Shown piece after piece: positions 60,580 through 64,000 of a stretch of 64,000 bases of DNA; positions within the stretch are counted from its first letter, which is position 1, and each line of letters begins with the position of its first letter. The stretch is from Chryseobacterium sp. FH1 (GTDB lineage: Bacteria > Bacteroidota > Bacteroidia > Flavobacteriales > Weeksellaceae). The position numbers and the translations under genes were made by a program. The notes under the pieces are model-generated. The model ran no database searches. It was not told where the DNA came from and saw only the letters and a program-made list of their open reading frames with translations. Where the stretch lies: positions 930,001-994,000 of the forward strand of contig NZ_JPLZ01000006.1 in NCBI RefSeq assembly GCF_000735135.1. Reading direction: 5' to 3'.

Positions 60580-61350
60580 ATGAACACACGAGAGGAAAAA
60601 ATGGAGGCTTTTGGAAGGCTTCTTGATATAATGGATGATTTGCGGGAAAAATGCCCGTGGGACAGGAAGCAGACGTTGGAAAGTTTGCGCCATCTGACGC
60701 TTGAGGAAACTTACGAATTGTCTGATGCGATTCTGAACAATGACCTTTTGGAAATCAAGAAAGAGATTGGCGATGTGCTTCTGCATTTGGTTTTCTATGC
60801 GAAAATCGGTTCTGAGAAAGAGAGTTTTGATATAGCTGATGTCATCAATTCTTTGAATGAGAAGTTGATTTTCCGCCATCCGCATATTTACGGCGATGCT
60901 GTTGCGGAAGATGAGGAAGCAGTGAAGCAAAATTGGGAAAAACTGAAATTGAAGGAAGGAAATAAGTCCGTGTTGGAAGGCGTTCCGAAGAGTTTGCCTC
61001 CGATTATCAAAGCTTACAGGATTCAGGATAAAGTGAAGGGGATTGGTTTTGAGTTTGATTCTGCGGAAGATGCGTGGGCGAAAGTGGAAGAGGAGTTGGA
61101 GGAATTTCACGCGGAAACTGAGGCTGATAAAAAGGAGCAGGAGTTGGGCGATGTTTTCTTTTCTTTGATTAATTATGCCAGAATTTCTGGCTTAAATGCT
61201 GATACAGCTTTGGAACGAACGAACTCGAAATTCATTTCCAGATTTCAGAAAATGGAAGAGTTGGCTTTATCTAAAAACCTTAGCCTCGCTGACCTTAATC
61301 TTGTAGAAATGGACGAGCTTTGGGAAGAAGCCAAGGTTTTTGAAAAATAA
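60580..61350 (+). CDS. mazG: Nucleoside triphosphate pyrophosphohydrolase MazG
   Basis: This 256-residue protein has the two tandem MazG domains. The first carries CPWDRKQTLESLRHLTLEETYELSDAI and EIKKEIGDVLLHLVFYAKI, so the EExxE and ExxD metal ligands are present. The second has AWAKVEEELEEFHAETEADKKEQELGDVFFSLINYARI with the same ligands, and RFQKMEELALSKNLSLADLNLVEMDELWEEAK at the end. It hydrolyses nucleoside triphosphates, including non-canonical ones, to monophosphates and pyrophosphate. A possible earlier hairpin repeat follows its stop. It is a single gene with repeats on both sides. Confidence 0.95.
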   Translation: MNTREEKMEAFGRLLDIMDDLREKCPWDRKQTLESLRHLTLEETYELSDAILNNDLLEIKKEIGDVLLHLVFYAKIGSEKESFDIADVINSLNEKLIFRHPHIYGDAVAEDEEAVKQNWEKLKLKEGNKSVLEGVPKSLPPIIKAYRIQDKVKGIGFEFDSAEDAWAKVEEELEEFHAETEADKKEQELGDVFFSLINYARISGLNADTALERTNSKFISRFQKMEELALSKNLSLADLNLVEMDELWEEAKVFEK

Positions 61351-61371
61351 ATCTTATCTGTTAAAATTTTA

Positions 61372-61453
61372 TAATCTCGCTGATCAGGCAAATTGAGCAG
61401 ATTTTTTATCTATATTAAATCTGCAAAATCAGCGTAATCTGCGAGAATTTTTT
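61372..61453 (+). repeat. Dispersed repeat family C, copy 2: long imperfect hairpin after mazG
   Basis: ATCTCGCTGATCAGGCAAAT at the left and, at the right, ATCTGCAAAATCAGCGTAAT plus CTGCGAGA form an imperfect inverted repeat of about 35 nt per arm, followed by eight T. It may serve as a terminator for mazG; it ends 10 bp before the cupin stop. Confidence 0.72.
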
Positions 61454-61463
61454 TTCTAATTGA

Positions 61464-61940
61464 TTATTCAGCATCAATCAAAACTGCCAATTGGATACAG
61501 TTTTCATCAGAACGATTACTCCAAGCGTGATTCGTTCCGGTTTGGATGACTATGTCGCCAGCTTGCAAAAGCGTTTCATCTGTGTCGGTGATTAGATATA
61601 TTTCGCCTGAAAGAATGATGATATAATCCAGACTTTTGGTTTGATGCACCAGCGGATGAGGTTGTCCCGCAGACGCTTCGATTCCTAGTTGCTTATCTGG
61701 TGGAATCTGGACGTAGCGGAAATAAGTTCCATTTTTAATGACACTTGGAATTGCGGAATTTTCTGTCGGTTTTTCCTGTTCAAAACTTGCCGGCATTTTG
61801 CTGGTTTGCCAGACGTCGGAAATAATCAATCCGGGAAAATGTTCTGAGACATTGGTAACGATTTCGTCTTTTGCGATGTAAGATTTTCCGTTTTTCGTTC
61901 CGGTGATGATTCTTCTCGGAATTGCTTTGATGTTGCTCAT
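61464..61940 (-). CDS. Cupin domain protein
   Basis: This 158-residue protein has a conserved cupin barrel near the end: QPHPLVHQTKSLDYIIILSGEIYLITDTDETLLQAGDIVIQTGTNHAWSNRSDENCIQLAVL contains HxxxxxD-E motif 1 and TGTNHAWSN motif 2. The likely metal ligands are His, Glu and His. The N-terminal part (PRRIITGTKNGKSYIAKDEI) is typical of the cupins that occur with quinone or aromatic metabolism. It follows directly after the quinone-oxidoreductase gene with no gap, so the two are cotranscribed. The function is unknown. Confidence 0.88.
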   Translation of the reverse strand: MSNIKAIPRRIITGTKNGKSYIAKDEIVTNVSEHFPGLIISDVWQTSKMPASFEQEKPTENSAIPSVIKNGTYFRYVQIPPDKQLGIEASAGQPHPLVHQTKSLDYIIILSGEIYLITDTDETLLQAGDIVIQTGTNHAWSNRSDENCIQLAVLIDAE

Positions 61941-62936
61941 TTATTCTTGATTTTGCATTATTAATTTTTTGCCTTGCGTTTGATTATTCTTCAATAATTG
62001 TTGCGCTTTTTCAGCAGTTTCAGAGGAAAGTCCACCAATAATTTTGATTGGTAAAGATTTGACTTTTCCATCGTCGATGTATTGTTTGATTTGATTGAGA
62101 GATTTTCTGAAATGATTGTAATTTTTCTCTTTTGCATAAATAAAATTTGAAATATTGAGAATAGTTGCACCAACTCCGAAGAGTGAATCGCTAGCTTTTG
62201 GTGTGATGAAATGGGTAACATTGGCGTAGATTCCGTTGGCTTTCAAAACGTCGGCGGAGATTTCTGATAATTGATGTCCAACTGCATCGATGACCAAATC
62301 GAATTTCTGATTTTGATTGATTTCTAAAATCTTCTCAGCTAAATTATCCTGATTGTAATTGACTATTTGATTTTCATTAAGGCCAATCTCAATTAATTGT
62401 TTGATACTTTCCTGATTGCCAGCTGTGACAACAATTTTCTTATTTAAATTTCCTAAAATTAATCTCAAAACAAAATTCCCAACTCCGCCGGATGCGCCAG
62501 TTATCACAACATTTTCTATTTGATTCCAATCAACGCGATTGAAAATTTGTAAAGCTGTAATTCCGATAGAAGGCAAACCAGCTGTTTCTTCAAAACTGAT
62601 TGAAGTTGGTTTTTTCGCCACAATAGCTTGAGGTAAAATAATTTCTTCAGCATAAGTTCTGTTGCTTCCCATACTTCCGCAAACGAAAAAAACTTCGTCG
62701 TCAATCTTCAAAAGGTTCACATTTTGTCCAGTTTCGACGATGATTCCGGAACCTTCTCTTCCAAGGATATTAGAAAATAAATATCTCTTTTCGTGTTCAT
62801 TTTCCCGCATCTGATAATCGATGGGATTGAAGCCGGATGCGAGGATTTTGATTCGGACTTCCTCTGGATTTATTGGTCTTAGCGTGACGGTTTCGTCTTT
62901 AAGCTGATTGTTGTCGTCTAGAATAATAGCTTTCAT
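61941..62936 (-). CDS. Quinone oxidoreductase-like medium-chain dehydrogenase
   Basis: This 331-residue protein belongs to the zinc-free medium-chain reductases. RPINPEEVRIKILASGFNPIDYQMREN near residue 20, GREGSGIIVETGQNV near 57, and VVITGASGGVGNFVLRLILGNLNKKIVVTA near 140, which binds NADPH, are the main blocks. The zinc-ligand cysteines of alcohol dehydrogenases are absent. It probably reduces quinones or enones. The divergent HxlR regulator and the following cupin gene suggest a quinone/aldehyde-stress module. Confidence 0.92.
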   Translation of the reverse strand: MKAIILDDNNQLKDETVTLRPINPEEVRIKILASGFNPIDYQMRENEHEKRYLFSNILGREGSGIIVETGQNVNLLKIDDEVFFVCGSMGSNRTYAEEIILPQAIVAKKPTSISFEETAGLPSIGITALQIFNRVDWNQIENVVITGASGGVGNFVLRLILGNLNKKIVVTAGNQESIKQLIEIGLNENQIVNYNQDNLAEKILEINQNQKFDLVIDAVGHQLSEISADVLKANGIYANVTHFITPKASDSLFGVGATILNISNFIYAKEKNYNHFRKSLNQIKQYIDDGKVKSLPIKIIGGLSSETAEKAQQLLKNNQTQGKKLIMQNQE

Positions 62937-62953
62937 ATTACTTTATTTTAATA

Positions 62954-63016
62954 CAAAGTTATTGGTAAAAAGCTTTAAATTTGTTAGTAGTTAACCAAAG
63001 GTTACTAGTTACCTTA
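62954..63016. promoter_or_regulatory. Divergent promoter region with an HxlR-type operator
   Basis: Minus-strand -7 box TAACTTTG (62961-62954) for the quinone-oxidoreductase gene; plus-strand -7 box TAAATTTG (62976-62983) for the regulator. Downstream of the latter lie the inverted TAACC-AAA-GGTTA (62992-63004) and the imperfect palindrome GGTTACTAGTTACC (63000-63013). The palindromes cover the start site of the regulator gene. Confidence 0.6.
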
Positions 63017-63027
63017 ATGAAATCGAT

Positions 63028-63399
63028 ATGAGTAAAATTGTTGTAGATAATATAGAAAGAGAAGCAACTTGCGGTGAAGAACTGATGGCGATGAGAGATT
63101 GTTTGGATATTCTGGGCGGTAAGTGGAAGCTGATGATATTGAGATATTTGACCAATCGGGAACACCAAAAGTTACATTTCAAAAAACTTCAACGCGAAAT
63201 TAATGGGATCTCTGCCAAGATGCTAAGTAAAGAATTGAAAGAATTGGAAACCAATCTTCTCATCACCAGAACTGTCGAAGATGACACGCAAATAATGGTT
63301 TTCTACGCCATTACGGAATACGGTAAAAGCGTCACGCCACTTACAGAAAATCTCGTCCAATGGGGAATCACACACAGAAAGAAGATTATTGAAGGTTAA
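63028..63399 (+). CDS. HxlR family transcriptional regulator
   Basis: This 123-residue winged helix-turn-helix protein has the family signature CLDILGGKWKLMILRYLTNRE near residues 25-45 and KLQREINGISAKMLSKELKELETNLLITRTVEDD for the recognition helix. Cys15 (ATCGEEL) precedes the first helix. In related proteins (B. subtilis YodB, C. glutamicum QorR) a similarly placed Cys senses quinones or diamide. It is divergent from the quinone-oxidoreductase/cupin operon, so it probably represses both (inference). Confidence 0.9.
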   Translation: MSKIVVDNIEREATCGEELMAMRDCLDILGGKWKLMILRYLTNREHQKLHFKKLQREINGISAKMLSKELKELETNLLITRTVEDDTQIMVFYAITEYGKSVTPLTENLVQWGITHRKKIIEG

Positions 63400-63443
63400 T
63401 GCCAATATCCATAAAAATTAATTTTAAGATTGCATTTAATTTG

Positions 63444-63451
63444 TATATTTG
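63444..63451 (+). promoter_or_regulatory. -7 box of lemA
   Basis: TATATTTG 30 bp before the lemA ATG at 63481. Start near 63458, leader about 23 nt. Confidence 0.55.
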
Positions 63452-63480
63452 ATTAATTAACATTTATAAAAACATAAAAT

Positions 63481-64000
63481 ATGAGAGGTAAAGGTTGCCT
63501 GATTGTTGGTGTCGCACTTTTGGCATTGGCAGCAATAGTTTTCTTTTGGGGATCTGGAAGATACAATTCTATGGTTAAAGCGAATAATGATGTTCTTGAA
63601 AAATGGGCGAACGTAGAAACCGTGTATCAAAAACGTGCGAACTTGATTCCAAATCTTGAAAGAACAGTAAAATCTTACGCAAAATTTGAGCAGGAAACTT
63701 TGACACAAGTAGTTGAGGCAAGAGCAAAAGCAACTTCTGTTAATGTAGATCCTACAAATATGACGGAGGCGGATATGGCAAAATTCCAACAAGCACAAGG
63801 TCAACTAAGCGGAGCGCTAGGAAAATTACTAATGGTTGTAGAAAAGTATCCAGATTTGAAAGCAGATCAGCAGTACATCAACTTCCAAAGAGAATATACA
63901 GCGATTGAAAACAGCATCCGTTCAGAAACGGTTTACTACAATGGATCTGTAAAAGGTTTCAACAATCTTGTGGAGACTTTCCCTGGAAACATCGTTGCGG
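63481..64000 (+). CDS. lemA: LemA family membrane protein (partial, cut by window end)
   Basis: The frame is open from the ATG at 63481 to the window end (173 residues). A membrane helix at residues 5-23 (CLIVGVALLALAAIVFFWG) is followed by the helical LemA domain: YNSMVKANNDVLEKWANVET, YQKRANLIPNLERTVKSYAKFE, LLMVVEKYPDLKADQQYINFQ and NSIRSETVYYNGSVKGFNNL. LemA is a membrane protein with a periplasmic or external helical domain of unknown function that is common in bacteria. A TPM-domain gene often follows it, but that part is outside the window. Confidence 0.94.
   Translation, partial: MRGKGCLIVGVALLALAAIVFFWGSGRYNSMVKANNDVLEKWANVETVYQKRANLIPNLERTVKSYAKFEQETLTQVVEARAKATSVNVDPTNMTEADMAKFQQAQGQLSGALGKLLMVVEKYPDLKADQQYINFQREYTAIENSIRSETVYYNGSVKGFNNLVETFPGNIVA

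Noticed and set aside
1-64000. CRISPR array, prophage, insertion sequence, defence island
   Set aside because: No regular direct-repeat/spacer pattern, no transposase, integrase, phage structural gene or restriction/Cas gene apart from the isolated vsr.

Overview
The window reads as a chromosomal segment of a flavobacterium of the Chryseobacterium/Epilithonimonas type (Weeksellaceae). The evidence is low GC, Bacteroidetes-type promoters (a -7 box TAnnTTTG, in the best cases with TTTG 19-21 bp upstream), lack of Shine-Dalgarno sequences, three proteins with type IX secretion (T9SS) sorting tails, lipoproteins and DUF families typical of the phylum, and several families of short dispersed intergenic repeats. 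No prophage, insertion sequence, CRISPR array, rRNA or tRNA was seen.

Layout. 1-9.4 kb: the end of rplL with a strong terminator, a 412-bp gap holding a promoter and a candidate structured RNA, then rpoB, rpoC and a DUF3467 gene. 9.6-17.4 kb: a secreted nucleotide pyrophosphatase/phosphodiesterase, then a tetR-tolC-adaptor-RND efflux operon on the minus strand whose promoter lies between two inverted 17-bp operator-like sites. 17.7-27 kb: an RsmB/NOP RNA methyltransferase, a zinc alcohol dehydrogenase, a VanZ-like protein, an OmpA-family protein, a minimal T9SS-tail protein, hemB, rmuC, a PPK2 kinase and a DUF1573 protein. 27-38.4 kb: valS, a DUF4241 protein, a ribokinase-like enzyme, a hydrolase, an HD protein, an aldehyde dehydrogenase, an L,D-transpeptidase lipoprotein and a YpdA-type reductase. 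38.4-50.9 kb: a lipocalin, a secreted M28 peptidase, a ferredoxin with a ferredoxin-NADP reductase nearby, a large secreted T9SS protein, a J-domain/KTSC protein, a META lipoprotein, a multi-pass membrane protein and a 3-hydroxyacyl-CoA dehydrogenase. 51-59 kb: an isolated vsr, an M23 peptidase, two Gfo/Idh/MocA oxidoreductases, a ParE-type toxin-antitoxin pair, fabI and fabH. 59-64 kb: pcm, a PH-domain protein, mazG, a cupin/quinone-oxidoreductase operon with a divergent HxlR regulator, and the start of lemA.

Most of this is core genome: transcription, translation, heme and fatty-acid synthesis, efflux and envelope. The most unusual signals are in non-coding DNA. (1) The RNA expected from the rpoBC upstream promoter starts with a sequence that closes a long-range helix of about 20 bp around three internal hairpins. 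(2) A 116-bp repeat starts a few bases after the stop codon of two unrelated genes, in the same orientation each time, and its two copies show one compensatory base-pair change. (3) A second 64-bp repeat family is present. (4) The rmuC terminator is made of the gene's own last codons. (5) Several promoters predict leaderless mRNAs. No clearly new multigene system was found. All family assignments come from reading motifs; no database search was run.
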